Shown here: piece after piece, positions 1-8,193 of the stretch | Numbering within the stretch: the first letter of the stretch is position 1 | Layout of the letters: the number at the start of each line of letters is the position of its first letter | DNA from: a virus | Strand: one strand, 5' to 3' | IMG/VR virus record: IMGVR_UViG_3300027387_000003 | Location: 1 to 64,000 of that record | Length of the DNA: 64,000 nt | Notes under the pieces: model-generated | The model's input: the letters and a program-made list of their open reading frames with translations, nothing else | Databases searched by the model: none | Told to the model about the DNA's origin: nothing | Position numbers and translations under genes: made by a program

Positions 1-1
1 A

Positions 2-145
2 TCAGAACACAGTCAGTTGCAGCAGCAACAGCAAATGTTCTTTCAACAGCAACAATTACAATCACACCTTGGGCTGCATAATAAACTCCCAAGCAAAAAG
101 CCCCCAGCCATTGGCTGGGGGCTTTTTAGTTTAAAGGTATATTAG
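2..145 (+). CDS. possible 3' end of an upstream gene (Gln-rich tail)
   Basis: The window opens inside what may be a gene. Frame 2 reads a glutamine-rich stretch (runs of CAG/CAA with third-position variation, as expected of coding sequence) and stops at 143-145, but to do so it must read through a strong terminator at 95-127. The alternative frame 1 ends at tandem TAA TAA at 79-84, just before the terminator, and gives an Ala/Thr-rich end. Which frame is real cannot be decided from this fragment. No function can be assigned. Confidence 0.3.
   Translation, partial: SEHSQLQQQQQMFFQQQQLQSHLGLHNKLPSKKPPAIGWGLFSLKVY
95..127. terminator. bidirectional rho-independent terminator
   Basis: Perfect inverted repeat: 16 bases at 95-110 pair with 112-127. 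The stem has five G-C pairs in a row and flanking A-run/T-run, so it can terminate transcription from either side. It sits between an unseen upstream plus-strand gene and the convergent lysis gene ending at 142. Confidence 0.9.
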
Positions 146-675
146 TTTGGGAACTCCCTTAGGAAGCTCTCGTATCTTTCTCCATTTTTCTGGCCTGGGT
201 ATACTTTCCAGGAGGACCAGTCTGAGCCTCCGTTTGACATGTAGTGCGCAATTTGCGCATTAGTCACGGGGTCCAGAAGTTCCTTATTTGATTTGAGGTC
301 AAATTTCTCCCGTCGGTCTTCTCCGAGACTTCCCAGCATATTAATCTGGAACATCCCGTAGGAGTTGTCGCCTGTATTGACGTTTCCGTTGTGGGCTAAG
401 GGGCGACCGTTAGATTCTTTCTTAGCAACCGCGTAGGCGACCTTGAGAGCTTTTCCCTCAAAACCAACCGCTCTAAGCAGGTCAACTAATTCTGTATCTG
501 ACAGTTCTTTTGCTCCTTTGTACTTCTCTAGTGGGTCCACAGCGATTTCTTGTACTGTCACAGTTGGAACTTTCTCATCCGCATTAGCTAGCGTGTGAGG
601 TATTCCCCCTATTAACAGTGCATACATTGAAAACACCGCCACTTTATCCATTGTTTCTTTTCTGATATTGAACAT
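142..675 (-). CDS. secreted lysozyme/lytic transglycosylase-like endolysin
   Basis: Predicted peptidoglycan-cleaving enzyme for host lysis. The chosen start (ATG at 675-673, 177 aa) follows a clear GAGGAG ribosome site; a longer reading from 696 lacks one. The N-terminus has a basic start, a hydrophobic segment and a signal-peptidase-like LANA site, so export is likely. The core 'AKKESNG' (likely catalytic Glu) followed by 'DNSYGMFQIN' and 'DPVTNAQIAHYM' matches the SLT/lysozyme-like fold used by transglycosylases and Rpf-type enzymes. It is the only convincing minus-strand gene in the window and faces the two small membrane proteins across a divergent AT-rich region. Exact bond specificity is not known. 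Confidence 0.8.
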   Translation of the reverse strand: MFNIRKETMDKVAVFSMYALLIGGIPHTLANADEKVPTVTVQEIAVDPLEKYKGAKELSDTELVDLLRAVGFEGKALKVAYAVAKKESNGRPLAHNGNVNTGDNSYGMFQINMLGSLGEDRREKFDLKSNKELLDPVTNAQIAHYMSNGGSDWSSWKVYPGQKNGERYESFLREFPN

Positions 676-695
676 TTCTGCTCCTCTCAGTAGCA

Positions 696-719
696 AAAGG
701 CTCCATTACTGGAGCCTTT
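696..719. other. hairpin in the leader of the lysis gene
   Basis: Nine-base perfect stem (696-704 with 711-719) and six-base loop. It lies about 20 bases upstream of the minus-strand lysin start and its ribosome site. No T-run follows on either strand, so it looks more like an mRNA leader hairpin or a weak terminator than a standard terminator. Confidence 0.5.
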
Positions 720-895
720 CAAGAACTAGAGTGCCACAGTGTTACAGCGAGAGTCAAGCCGAAGTAAATATATTTTTTATATTGAGACAAATTAAGTATT
801 TACGTATTTAATAGATACACGTATTTCCGCATTTGTATATGCGTAATGGACAACATATATCTACATTCTAATTTAAACTAGAAAATGAGAGACAT
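720..895. promoter_or_regulatory. AT-rich divergent intergenic region, probable promoters
   Basis: This 176-base gap separates the minus-strand lysin from the plus-strand membrane protein at 896. It is strongly AT-rich, with repeated ACGTATTT units near 803-830. A plausible plus-strand promoter is TTGAGA at 782-787 and TATTTA at 805-810 (17-base spacer). The call rests on position and composition only. Confidence 0.35.
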
Positions 896-1141
896 ATGTC
901 AGTAGCAGAGTGGGCTGGAACACTAGCTGGATTTGCAGCTTTTGGAGCAGCAATTATTACAGCCACATCATGGGTATTAAAATCTTACCTAAAGAACTAT
1001 GTACATGAACTTAAGCCCAACGGCGGGGGCTCGATGAAAGATACCGTCAATAAAATTCATGCCGAGATGGTAGACCTGCGCGTCTCTGTTGCTCGTCTTG
1101 AAGGTCGCTTTACACAGCACCTAGACGAAACCGAGAAGTAG
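896..1141 (+). CDS. small membrane protein with C-terminal coiled coil (holin-like or lysis accessory)
   Basis: 81 aa. One strong hydrophobic segment spans about residues 5-30 (Ala/Gly/Ile-rich), followed by a short linker and a heptad-like amphipathic helix (about 45-75). This is the layout of phage lysis accessory proteins and some class III holins. A GAGAG ribosome site precedes the ATG. It lies next to the lysin and a second small membrane protein, which supports a role in lysis, but the specific family is not recognised. Confidence 0.6.
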   Translation: MSVAEWAGTLAGFAAFGAAIITATSWVLKSYLKNYVHELKPNGGGSMKDTVNKIHAEMVDLRVSVARLEGRFTQHLDETEK

Positions 1142-1159
1142 TAGTACTCTTTTATTAAT

Positions 1160-1175
1160 CCCCCACACACGGGGG
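1160..1175. other. short G/C hairpin between lysis genes
   Basis: CCCCC at 1160-1164 can pair with GGGGG at 1171-1175 around a six-base loop, directly upstream of the AAGGAG ribosome site of the next gene. It may moderate expression; no T-tail, so termination is doubtful. Confidence 0.35.
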
Positions 1176-1188
1176 TCTAAGGAGAACC

Positions 1189-1383
1189 ATGAACAAAGAA
1201 CAGCTAACAGCAGCACTTGGCACATACCTACGTGCAAGCGCGGCATCAGTCGTCGCCCTATACATGAGCGGCATTACGGACCCAAAGACTCTGCTTAACG
1301 CATTTATTGCAGGTCTCATTGGCCCTCTAGCAAAAGCCGTAAATCCTAAAGATAAGGCATACGGAATCGGCGCAAGTAAGTAG
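1189..1383 (+). CDS. holin-like small membrane protein
   Basis: 64 aa with two hydrophobic segments (about 10-27 and 33-48) and a conserved-looking end 'NPKDKAYGIGA'. Small actinophage proteins next to endolysins share this length, layout and ending, and are usually annotated as holins, which permeabilise the inner membrane to time lysis. A TAAGGAG ribosome site is well placed. The holin role is inferred from family resemblance and position; no lysis-specific motif exists. Confidence 0.65.
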   Translation: MNKEQLTAALGTYLRASAASVVALYMSGITDPKTLLNAFIAGLIGPLAKAVNPKDKAYGIGASK

Positions 1384-1390
1384 AATAGGA

Positions 1391-1413
1391 GGAGGCGGGT
1401 GACCCCCGCCTCC
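1391..1413. terminator. strong GC hairpin after lysis genes (attenuator or terminator)
   Basis: GGAGGCGGG (1391-1399) pairs perfectly with CCCGCCTCC (1405-1413). There is no T-run after it, so it may be a weak terminator or mRNA-stabilising hairpin between the lysis genes and the next gene. Confidence 0.5.
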
Positions 1414-1431
1414 AACTATTAGGAGGATATT

Positions 1432-1662
1432 ATGGCGAAGCCAAAGTGTGATAATTGTGAACTAGACGCTGCTTATACATGTGCAGACCCAGGGACTAAC
1501 CCAGTTAATTATTGCCACAACGATTTACCAAAGTGGTTACAGGAACGTGCTGATTCTGGTCACTTCCCATTAGTTGAAGCAGTTGAAGAAAAGCCTTCTA
1601 AGAAGAAAGCCGTTCCTGCTGAAGATAAGGCAGAGGAAGTCCCTGCCGATGAAAGTAAGTAG
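1432..1662 (+). CDS. small zinc-ribbon protein with acidic/basic tail
   Basis: 76 aa. The N-terminal half contains CDNC at about residues 6-9, a third Cys at 17 and a fourth at 28 (YCHND), a likely single zinc site. The C-terminal 30 residues are low complexity (Glu/Lys/Ala). An AGGAGG site precedes the ATG. The next gene starts inside its last codons. Function unknown; such small zinc proteins are common in actinophage genomes. Confidence 0.7.
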   Translation: MAKPKCDNCELDAAYTCADPGTNPVNYCHNDLPKWLQERADSGHFPLVEAVEEKPSKKKAVPAEDKAEEVPADESK

Positions 1663-1912
1663 AAGACAAGCAATACAGGTACATCCAGTACCTGACCGAA
1701 TGGTGGAGCCACAGGGCCCATTTCCTAGGGAACTCTTTAGAGAGCCTAAAATTGTCATTGATGAAGATGACCCGTACTCTGATGATGGTTCAAACCACCC
1801 ACTAGGCGCTACAGTACAAAATAACTTTACTCCAGAGAAATATCTTCGTTGTTCACGCTGTTTTTCACGTGTTACAGAATCGGAGACTAAGAACCACAGT
1901 TGCGAGGAATAA
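1649..1912 (+). CDS. hypothetical protein with C-terminal zinc-binding cysteines
   Basis: 87 aa from the ATG at 1649, which overlaps the end of the previous gene; a longer upstream reading exists in this frame but would be embedded in that gene. The C-terminus carries CSRC about 20 residues before an H-x-C pair, consistent with a small zinc finger. The middle is proline-rich and acidic (DEDDPYSDDG). No family recognised. Its stop overlaps the next ATG (TAATG), suggesting coupled translation. Confidence 0.65.
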   Translation: MKVSRRQAIQVHPVPDRMVEPQGPFPRELFREPKIVIDEDDPYSDDGSNHPLGATVQNNFTPEKYLRCSRCFSRVTESETKNHSCEE

Positions 1913-2397
1913 TGGCTAAGCCAGACCCAAAGTTAGAGTTAGCCGCTAAACAACGCGAAGAACAAAAGAATAGAATTCTTAACCTTGGTTTAAGAGCGCA
2001 AGAAAAACTATTAATTGATAGCCCTTTTCAAGAGCAATTCAAAGTAGTCTTGCCTTCTGAGTTTCGTCACGCTAACACAATAAATTCTTCACGCCCACGT
2101 GCACATGCTATAGGGTATAACTACGGGTCTAGAACTCTGTACGTTGTATTTAGAGATGGTACACAGTGGCAGTACGATAATGTAGGTGCTAACCACTGGG
2201 AAGCTATACAGGTAGCAGATTCGACTGGTCGATACCTTGCGTCTAGCGGATTAGATAAGTGGCCTACAATGGGACCTGCTAACTCAGATGATATATCTCC
2301 AGAAGCTCAGGAACGTCTGTCACAAACGGCAGCAACTGCTAGTAGAATACAGAAAGTAAGAGAAGACTTTAAAATCCCATTTTCAGGTAAAGAGTAG
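1912..2397 (+). CDS. KTSC-domain protein
   Basis: 161 aa. Start chosen at ATG 1912 (GAGGA site; TAATG overlap with the previous gene); an upstream TTG at 1900 is weaker. Residues about 60-110 resemble the KTSC domain: 'IGYNYGSRTLYVVFRDG' followed by a W-x-Y pattern, as in small beta-rich domains found in phage and lysyl-tRNA synthetase-associated proteins. Its molecular role is not established. The rest is helical and charged. Confidence 0.65.
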   Translation: MAKPDPKLELAAKQREEQKNRILNLGLRAQEKLLIDSPFQEQFKVVLPSEFRHANTINSSRPRAHAIGYNYGSRTLYVVFRDGTQWQYDNVGANHWEAIQVADSTGRYLASSGLDKWPTMGPANSDDISPEAQERLSQTAATASRIQKVREDFKIPFSGKE

Positions 2398-2399
2398 AT

Positions 2400-2690
2400 A
2401 TGAAATCATACGGACCACTATACGGCGGAAAACTTCGTTACTGGCATAGAAAAGCTTTACCTATAATTGAGGTAGGCAGTACTCAAGAGACAGAATATCC
2501 ATATAGAAAAGGTAAGTGCCTAGTGTTCAGGCTCCCATTTACAGAGCCTGGTTTATATGCAGGAGTTTTCTACCATACCCCAGATATTATGTGGGATGAC
2601 GAGGACGCTGTTGATAAGCTACTATCTGATGCTATGAAAGGCCGTGAAGCCTGGAAACCCAAGGATGGAGCATATGATGAGTTTTTTTAA
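2400..2690 (+). CDS. hypothetical protein
   Basis: 96 aa, mixed alpha/beta composition with many aromatic residues and an acidic stretch (MWDDEDAVDKLL). Begins two bases after the preceding stop and overlaps the next gene by 14 bases. No recognisable domain or motif. Coding status is supported by tight packing within the operon. Confidence 0.6.
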   Translation: MKSYGPLYGGKLRYWHRKALPIIEVGSTQETEYPYRKGKCLVFRLPFTEPGLYAGVFYHTPDIMWDDEDAVDKLLSDAMKGREAWKPKDGAYDEFF

Positions 2691-2922
2691 GAAAGAAGCT
2701 TGGACTAAGCCTTTTCCTGAAAAAGTAGCCAGAAGAGTATCTAAGATTCCAACTGGGGAACTAGAGATGTGGGCAGACCAAGCTATTACTGAAATTGGTC
2801 GTTGCCTTTCTGGTTATACTAAAAATAGAGACGCTGTTTACCTAAATGAAGCTCTTAAGGGAGCCGAAGCTTTACATGCAGTTGTTGACCAGTTACACAC
2901 TAGAATGAGCAAGCCTCTTTAA
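2677..2922 (+). CDS. hypothetical helical protein upstream of terminase
   Basis: 81 aa. ATG ATG occur at 2674 and 2677; the second has the better distance from GGATGGAG. The protein is predominantly helical (MWADQAITEIGRCLSGY, EALKGAEALHAVVDQL) with a conserved-looking start 'FKKEAWTKPFPEKVARR'. Similar short proteins occur next to terminase genes in actinophages from memory, but no function is known. It is the last gene before a terminator. Confidence 0.6.
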   Translation: MSFFKKEAWTKPFPEKVARRVSKIPTGELEMWADQAITEIGRCLSGYTKNRDAVYLNEALKGAEALHAVVDQLHTRMSKPL

Positions 2923-2991
2923 TTATCCTATTAGTTATGCTAGAATTATCCTTGCCTCTCTTCCTCTCCCCGTGTGATGGCATCAAAAGGT

Positions 2992-3022
2992 CCTGGGTAT
3001 AACTACCCAGGCTTTTTGTTTT
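2992..3022 (+). terminator. rho-independent terminator before terL
   Basis: CCTGGGTA (2992-2999) pairs with TACCCAGG (3004-3011), followed by CTTTTTGTTTT. It ends the small-gene block and isolates the head operon. Confidence 0.85.
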
Positions 3023-3041
3023 ATATTAAACTAAGGTTAAT

Positions 3042-4637
3042 ATGGACAACAACATTGTTTTAGAAGAAGACGAAGATGACGAGTTCTTCCCTGAGGAAGA
3101 GCTCGAAGAAGGCCTGCCTGAAGAAGAAGAAGATATTGAGCTTGATGAGCTCTCTAAAGAGTTTGTAAAAAAGCTAATTGATAGATGTATTGAGTTCATG
3201 AACGCTTTAGTAGGCCATGAGCTACACCCTTATCAAATGCCTCTTGCCCGTCGCATCATTGAGTCCGTAATTATCAATGACGGTGAAGAAGTAACAGCGT
3301 TAGCCGCACGTCAGTCAGGTAAGTCTGAAACAATTGCTAATACCGTAGCAACGCTAATGGTGCTTTTGCCACGCCTTGCAAAGATGTATCCAGACCTATT
3401 AGGTCAGTTTAAAGAGGGCATCTGGATTGGTATGTTTGCTCCAGTTGAAGGTCAGGTAGAAACTCTCTTTGGTCGCACTGTTAATAGGCTTACTAGCGAA
3501 CGTGCTTTAGAGATTTTAGGTGACCCTGAGATTGATGACAGCCTAGGTAAAGTTCCAGGCGTTACTAGACAAATTAAATTAAAGAACTCTGGCAGTAGCC
3601 TTATGATGATGACAGCTAACCCACGTGCAAAGATTGAATCTAAGTCTTTCCACCTTATTGTTATTGACGAGTGTCAAGAAGCAGATGACTTCGTGGTATC
3701 TAAGTCTATCTCTCCTATGCTTGCGTACTACTCAGGAACCATGGTTAAGACTGGAACTCCTACTACGCATAAAAACAACTTCTATCGTTCTATCCAACTC
3801 AATAAGCGTAGACAGACAGGTAGAGGAATTCGCACTAACCACTTTGAGTGGGATTACAGAGATGTAAGTAAGTGCAACGCTAACTACGCAAAGTTCATTA
3901 AAAAAGAAATGCTGCGTATTGGCGAAGACTCAGATGAGTTCCAGATGTCCTACTGCTGTAAGTGGTTGCTGGAACGAGGTATGTTCGTAACCTCAGCTAT
4001 GATGGATGAGCTTGGAGACACATCTCAAGAAACCGTTAAGGCTTGGCACCGTTCCCCAGTTGTAGTAGGTATTGACCCTGCTCGTAAGATGGACTCCACA
4101 GTTGTCACGGTTGTTTGGGTTGACTGGGATAGGCCTGATGAGTTTGGATATTTTGACCATAGAATTTTAAACTGGCTGGAGTTACAAGGTGATGACTGGG
4201 AAGACCAATACTTTCAAATCGTTAATTTCTTGGGGAGTTACGACGTACTTGCTGTTGGCGTTGACGCTAACGGCGTGGGTGATGCGGTTGCACAAAGACT
4301 CAAACTCCTCCTCCCAAGAGCAGAAGTACATTCCATAGGAAGTAGTCAACCAGAGCAATCAAAGCGTTGGAAACACCTTAAGGCTTTAATTGACCGCAGA
4401 TTAGTTGGTTGGCCTGCACACGCAAAGACAAGGCGACTACGGACCTGGAAGCGTTTCTACCAACAAATGACAGACTTGGAAACTAAGTTCACAGGACCTA
4501 ACTTCCTTGCTCATGCGCCAGATGAGGCGCATGCCCACGATGACTATGCGGACAGCCTTGCAATAGCCGTATCTTTAACTTTAGATATGACTATGCCTTC
4601 GGTTGAAGTATCTACCTCCCCGTTCTTCAGTAGGTAG
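3042..4637 (+). CDS. terL: terminase large subunit
   Basis: ATP-driven DNA packaging motor with nuclease. 531 aa. Walker A-type 'AARQSGKSE' at about 88-96, Walker B 'LIVIDE' at 205-210, and the RNase H-like nuclease with Asp in 'GIDPARK' (343-349), Asp in 'VGVDANG' (406-412) and the final acidic set in 'HDDYADSLA' (499-507). Both motor and nuclease look intact. The first 40 residues are unusually acidic (over half Asp/Glu) before the usual TerL fold begins. No small terminase subunit is recognisable just upstream. The gene begins after a terminator, so it likely has its own promoter in 2923-3041. Confidence 0.97.
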   Translation: MDNNIVLEEDEDDEFFPEEELEEGLPEEEEDIELDELSKEFVKKLIDRCIEFMNALVGHELHPYQMPLARRIIESVIINDGEEVTALAARQSGKSETIANTVATLMVLLPRLAKMYPDLLGQFKEGIWIGMFAPVEGQVETLFGRTVNRLTSERALEILGDPEIDDSLGKVPGVTRQIKLKNSGSSLMMMTANPRAKIESKSFHLIVIDECQEADDFVVSKSISPMLAYYSGTMVKTGTPTTHKNNFYRSIQLNKRRQTGRGIRTNHFEWDYRDVSKCNANYAKFIKKEMLRIGEDSDEFQMSYCCKWLLERGMFVTSAMMDELGDTSQETVKAWHRSPVVVGIDPARKMDSTVVTVVWVDWDRPDEFGYFDHRILNWLELQGDDWEDQYFQIVNFLGSYDVLAVGVDANGVGDAVAQRLKLLLPRAEVHSIGSSQPEQSKRWKHLKALIDRRLVGWPAHAKTRRLRTWKRFYQQMTDLETKFTGPNFLAHAPDEAHAHDDYADSLAIAVSLTLDMTMPSVEVSTSPFFSR

Positions 4638-4718
4638 TTACCCGTTTAGCCTGACTTTACGACCAATAAGTAGGACACTTTTACACGAGGTCCTCAACCC
4701 TTATAAGGAGTATAAAAA

Positions 4719-5117
4719 ATGGCAATTGCCCCAACACCTAAGTTCCCTGAAAAGCCAGGAACCACTTACGACCGTAAGATGGCTTCTGCAACACCAGGAC
4801 AACGTGGCCCACTACGTTTTGAAGAAGGTCTTGCAACTGATACTGACATTCCTAGCGAATTCACTAACGGTGCAATGCATGGATACGAACCTGCACCAGG
4901 TCGTCCAAACCGTAACAAGCCTGTTCACACAAAGACAGCAGAAGAAACAATGCGTGAACGCGCACACGTTGGTTCTGCAGCATGGGTAGAAGCACCAGCA
5001 AGCCTTACTGATTTTTCAGCAGGCGGATTTGCTGACCATGGAGATAACCGCATTGAGCGCGTAATTCGCAGCGGTGCAAACCAAAAAGCATCTAACCCAG
5101 CAGTAGTAAACGATTAA
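4719..5117 (+). CDS. hypothetical virion-region protein
   Basis: 132 aa, proline- and charge-rich, likely largely disordered, no hydrophobic segment. Strong AAGGAG ribosome site. It lies between terL and portal and ends at a terminator-like hairpin. Codon pattern resembles the capsid genes (high expression style), so a structural or accessory head role is possible, but no family is recognised. Confidence 0.65.
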   Translation: MAIAPTPKFPEKPGTTYDRKMASATPGQRGPLRFEEGLATDTDIPSEFTNGAMHGYEPAPGRPNRNKPVHTKTAEETMRERAHVGSAAWVEAPASLTDFSAGGFADHGDNRIERVIRSGANQKASNPAVVND

Positions 5118-5125
5118 TTAGGTTT

Positions 5126-5166
5126 CCTACCCCCGTTCAGCATATTTGAAAAGCTGCGGGGGTAGG
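5126..5166 (+). terminator. terminator-like hairpin
   Basis: CCTACCCCCG (5126-5135) pairs with CGGGGGTAGG (5157-5166), with an inner CAGC/GCTG pairing. Followed by a T/C-rich stretch (TTCCTCATTTCT) rather than a pure T-run. Confidence 0.65.
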
Positions 5167-5189
5167 TTCCTCATTTCTAAGGATTAACA

Positions 5190-5495
5190 ATGGCACTTAT
5201 CTCAGGTAAAGAAGTAAAAAAGACGGAAGAGCGCGTAGCCGCAAATCCTAAACTTTGGAACATGATTACCGCTCAAGCGGGAGCAAAGTTCTCTAAAAAC
5301 TCACCTGCCCGTGGTCACTGGATTCATGCTAAATACAATCAAATGGGTGGTCAATACGTCAACTCTAAAAGAGAAGTAGACCCACGTTTTCGAGATTACG
5401 CACACGAAGAGATAGAAAAAAAAGAAGAGCAGCAAAAAAAGAAGGTTGTTAAAAAAGTTGGCAAGGCCAATATCCGCGGCGAGCGTATTCGCTAA
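5190..5495 (+). CDS. hypothetical basic protein
   Basis: 101 aa. The N-terminal 70 residues are compact-looking ('NPKLWNMITAQAGAKF', 'SPARGHWIHAKYNQMGG'); the C-terminal 30 are Lys/Glu-rich and end in Arg. AAGGATT precedes the start. Position just before portal hints at a head or packaging accessory role, but no family is recognised. Confidence 0.65.
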   Translation: MALISGKEVKKTEERVAANPKLWNMITAQAGAKFSKNSPARGHWIHAKYNQMGGQYVNSKREVDPRFRDYAHEEIEKKEEQQKKKVVKKVGKANIRGERIR

Positions 5496-5547
5496 CCTTA
5501 TTTAATTGTGGTAGTCTTTGTCTATATGTAAGAAAAAGGTGGAATAG

Positions 5548-7254
5548 TTGAGCGGTATTGATTTTTCTCCCCCCTCTTATAGGGCGGCGTCTAGCGACCT
5601 AACTATCTCCATTTCTCCACTAGGTTTAGTGGAATTGGCTGATGAAGAATTTGAAGTTCACGGTCCTCGTCTAAATCGCTACTCCCTTAACTGGGCTATG
5701 TACCTTGGTCACCACTACTCATATCGTCGCCAGGTGGGTGATGCACAGCTAGTACTTAACTACTACCGTGCTTTTACAGATTTTATTATTAACTTTACTT
5801 TTGGTAAGGGCGTTAACTTCCGCTCACCAAAGGAGACCGAAGCTATTGTTCCTGACCTACTTGAAAGAGTGTGGGAAGTAGATAACAACAAAGCAACAAT
5901 TTTATGGGAGATGGGCCAGCAAGGTTCGGTCTCTGGCGATTGCTTTATTAAGGTAGCTTATGAAGAAGCATGGGTTGACCCATCAGGTATGGCGCACCCT
6001 GGACGTGTTCGCATTCTTCCCCTTAATGCTGCTTTTTGTTTTCCAGAGTTTCACCCACATGACCGCGAGCGCCTTATACGCTTTAAGTTAAAGTATCGTT
6101 TCTGGGGCACATCACTAGAAGGTACTCGTCAGGTATTTACTTACACTGAAATTCTTACAGAAGATGTGATTGAGGAATACATCAACGATGAACTTATTGA
6201 TTCTCGCCCTAACCCGCTTGGTACTATTCCCATTGTTCATATTCCAAATGTTCGCGTTAGTGGTAGCCCTTGGGGTCTTAGCGACGGTCATGACATTATT
6301 AATATTAACCGTACTTATAACGAGACTGCTACTGACATCGCTGACATCGTTAATTATCATGCTGCTCCCGTCACAGTCATCATTGGTGCCAAAGCTTCAC
6401 AATTGGAAAAGGGCGCTAACAAAGTCTGGGGCGGTCTACCGAAAGACGCGAGGGTAGAAAACCTAGAAGGCGGTGCACAAGGACTTAAGGGAGCTATGGA
6501 CTTCCTATCAATGCTTAAGAAGTCTATGCACGAAATGATTGGTGTTCCTGAGACCGCCCTTGGTCAAGCACAGCCAATCTCTAATACATCTGGCGTAGCG
6601 CTATCTATCCAGTTCCAGCCTTTGATGAACCGCTACCACCAGAAGATTGTTCAGTACGCACGTGGACTAGAGCTTGTTAATCAGCTTATCCTACGCAGCC
6701 TTGCGGTCAAGGAGCCAGAAAGCTTTATTTGGGACCCAACAACTAATACAAAGCTTAAGAAGGGTCAGGTCGACCGTCTAGACCCTAATGACCCACTTAC
6801 CTATTTAACTTACGTACATTTCCCACAGCCACTTCCACTAGACAAGTTGATTGCCCTTAACGAAGTTCAATCTATGCTTTCACTAGGGTTGGAGTCTAAG
6901 GAAGGTGCTCTTCGTACCCTTGGTGAAGAGTTCCCTACAGAGAAGCTTAATGAAATCCGTCAAGAACTTATGGACGATGCAGTTGCTGATGGAGCCCTTA
7001 AGCTCCTACAGACTCAGATTGAGCAAGAAATTGCTGAACTTACAGGCACTATGCCTAACCCTGAAACTGGAGGCGCTCCTGGCGCCCCTAGTGCAGCTGG
7101 TGCTCCTGGAGCCCCAGCAGTACTACCACCAACAATGGATGAAGCGCTAGGTGCCGCCAATATGGGCGAAGCAGACCTACGTAACAAGTTGGTAACTGAA
7201 GCTTATGGCACCGTTCTCCCACAGAGACGTGTACCAGAAGAATACGAAAAATAA
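5548..7254 (+). CDS. portal protein
   Basis: 568 aa, dodecameric DNA-entry vertex protein by family. Start is TTG at 5548 preceded by AAGGTGGA. Features typical of phage portals: an N-terminal 'YYRAFTDFIINFTFGKG' segment, a long alpha/beta core with 'PIVHIPNVR', the stem-like 'NIADIVNYH' region, and 'EMIGVPETALGQAQPISN' as in SPP1 gp6-type portals. The C-terminus is Ala/Gly/Pro-rich (about 500-530) and ends in a short charged tail. Placed between terminase and scaffold, as expected. Confidence 0.93.
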   Translation: MSGIDFSPPSYRAASSDLTISISPLGLVELADEEFEVHGPRLNRYSLNWAMYLGHHYSYRRQVGDAQLVLNYYRAFTDFIINFTFGKGVNFRSPKETEAIVPDLLERVWEVDNNKATILWEMGQQGSVSGDCFIKVAYEEAWVDPSGMAHPGRVRILPLNAAFCFPEFHPHDRERLIRFKLKYRFWGTSLEGTRQVFTYTEILTEDVIEEYINDELIDSRPNPLGTIPIVHIPNVRVSGSPWGLSDGHDIININRTYNETATDIADIVNYHAAPVTVIIGAKASQLEKGANKVWGGLPKDARVENLEGGAQGLKGAMDFLSMLKKSMHEMIGVPETALGQAQPISNTSGVALSIQFQPLMNRYHQKIVQYARGLELVNQLILRSLAVKEPESFIWDPTTNTKLKKGQVDRLDPNDPLTYLTYVHFPQPLPLDKLIALNEVQSMLSLGLESKEGALRTLGEEFPTEKLNEIRQELMDDAVADGALKLLQTQIEQEIAELTGTMPNPETGGAPGAPSAAGAPGAPAVLPPTMDEALGAANMGEADLRNKLVTEAYGTVLPQRRVPEEYEK

Positions 7255-7369
7255 GCGTTTACGCTGACATTTTTTGTGTTAAGCAAGAAAATATATACAA
7301 CGTTCGGTCATATGTGTTACGCCAGTAATGGCATTCGGAAAACGACCTCTAGGAGAAAAAGGAATCTTT

Positions 7370-8149
7370 ATGGATACAGCAGAAGTTAATGCGGAGGCCT
7401 TTGCGGTCGAAGCAGGAGTTGTTCCAGTTGTAGCTGAGTCTTCAGACAACGCAGTTGTCGCTGACGCACTTACTACTAAGGCAACTTCCAAGTTTTATAC
7501 GGAAGATGACTTGGCTCGTGTACGTAGCCAAGAAAAAGAAAAACTCTACCCTCAGATTGATAAACTGAAGGAAGAACTAGATGGCATTAAGAAAGAGCGT
7601 GAAGCAGAACTTGCTGCACGTGCTGCAGATGCAGAAGCGAAAGCTAAGGCTGAGCAGGAAGCTCTTGAAAGTGACATGGATGTTCGTACCTTGCTTAAGA
7701 CCAAGGAAACAGAGTGGCAGGAGCAGTTGGAGCGTGAGCGTCAAGAACGTGAACGTGCCTTCGCTCTACTGGAACGCGAAAAGTCTTTTGCTGACCTACA
7801 GAACTACCGTTCACAACGTGTAGACGCAGAACGTGAAGCTATTATTCCTGAACTGTTAGACCTAATCAGTGGCAATACCCCTGAAGAAGTTGACGCAAGT
7901 ATTGCAGGCTTGAAGGAACGTTCCGCAAAGATTCTTGAATCGGCGCAGTCTGCTATGCAGAATGCACGGAAAGAAATGACGGGGACAAGGGTAACCACGC
8001 CCCCGCTCGGACAAATGGACACCAATATGGACCAACGCTCGTTAACGGCTGAAGATATTCAGTCAATGTCGATGAATGATTATGCAAAATACAGAGAGAA
8101 AATCTTGGGCGCTACAGCTCGAGGTAAGTCTCGCGGCTTGTTCGGGTAA
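7370..8149 (+). CDS. capsid scaffolding protein
   Basis: 259 aa. Start set at ATG 7370 behind CTAGGAG; the ATG at 7328 has no ribosome site. The protein is highly charged and mostly coiled coil (about 45-190, many Glu/Lys/Arg/Ala), with no catalytic motif, the usual look of a scaffold that guides capsid assembly. It directly precedes the major capsid gene. No protease domain is visible, so capsid maturation by proteolysis is not indicated here. Confidence 0.85.
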   Translation: MDTAEVNAEAFAVEAGVVPVVAESSDNAVVADALTTKATSKFYTEDDLARVRSQEKEKLYPQIDKLKEELDGIKKEREAELAARAADAEAKAKAEQEALESDMDVRTLLKTKETEWQEQLERERQERERAFALLEREKSFADLQNYRSQRVDAEREAIIPELLDLISGNTPEEVDASIAGLKERSAKILESAQSAMQNARKEMTGTRVTTPPLGQMDTNMDQRSLTAEDIQSMSMNDYAKYREKILGATARGKSRGLFG

Positions 8150-8193
8150 ATCCCACAATCCCAAATCCAACCAACAAGGAGTAAACAACTAAA

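Noticed and set aside
1155-1415. 86-aa minus-strand frame over the holin-like gene
   Set aside because: Shadow of the plus-strand gene at 1189 with its good ribosome site; no start context or family signal on the minus strand.
1574-1648. Longer upstream start for the zinc-binding gene at 1649
   Set aside because: It would overlap the preceding gene by almost 90 bases in a Lys/Glu low-complexity stretch; the ATG at 1649 gives a short natural overlap.
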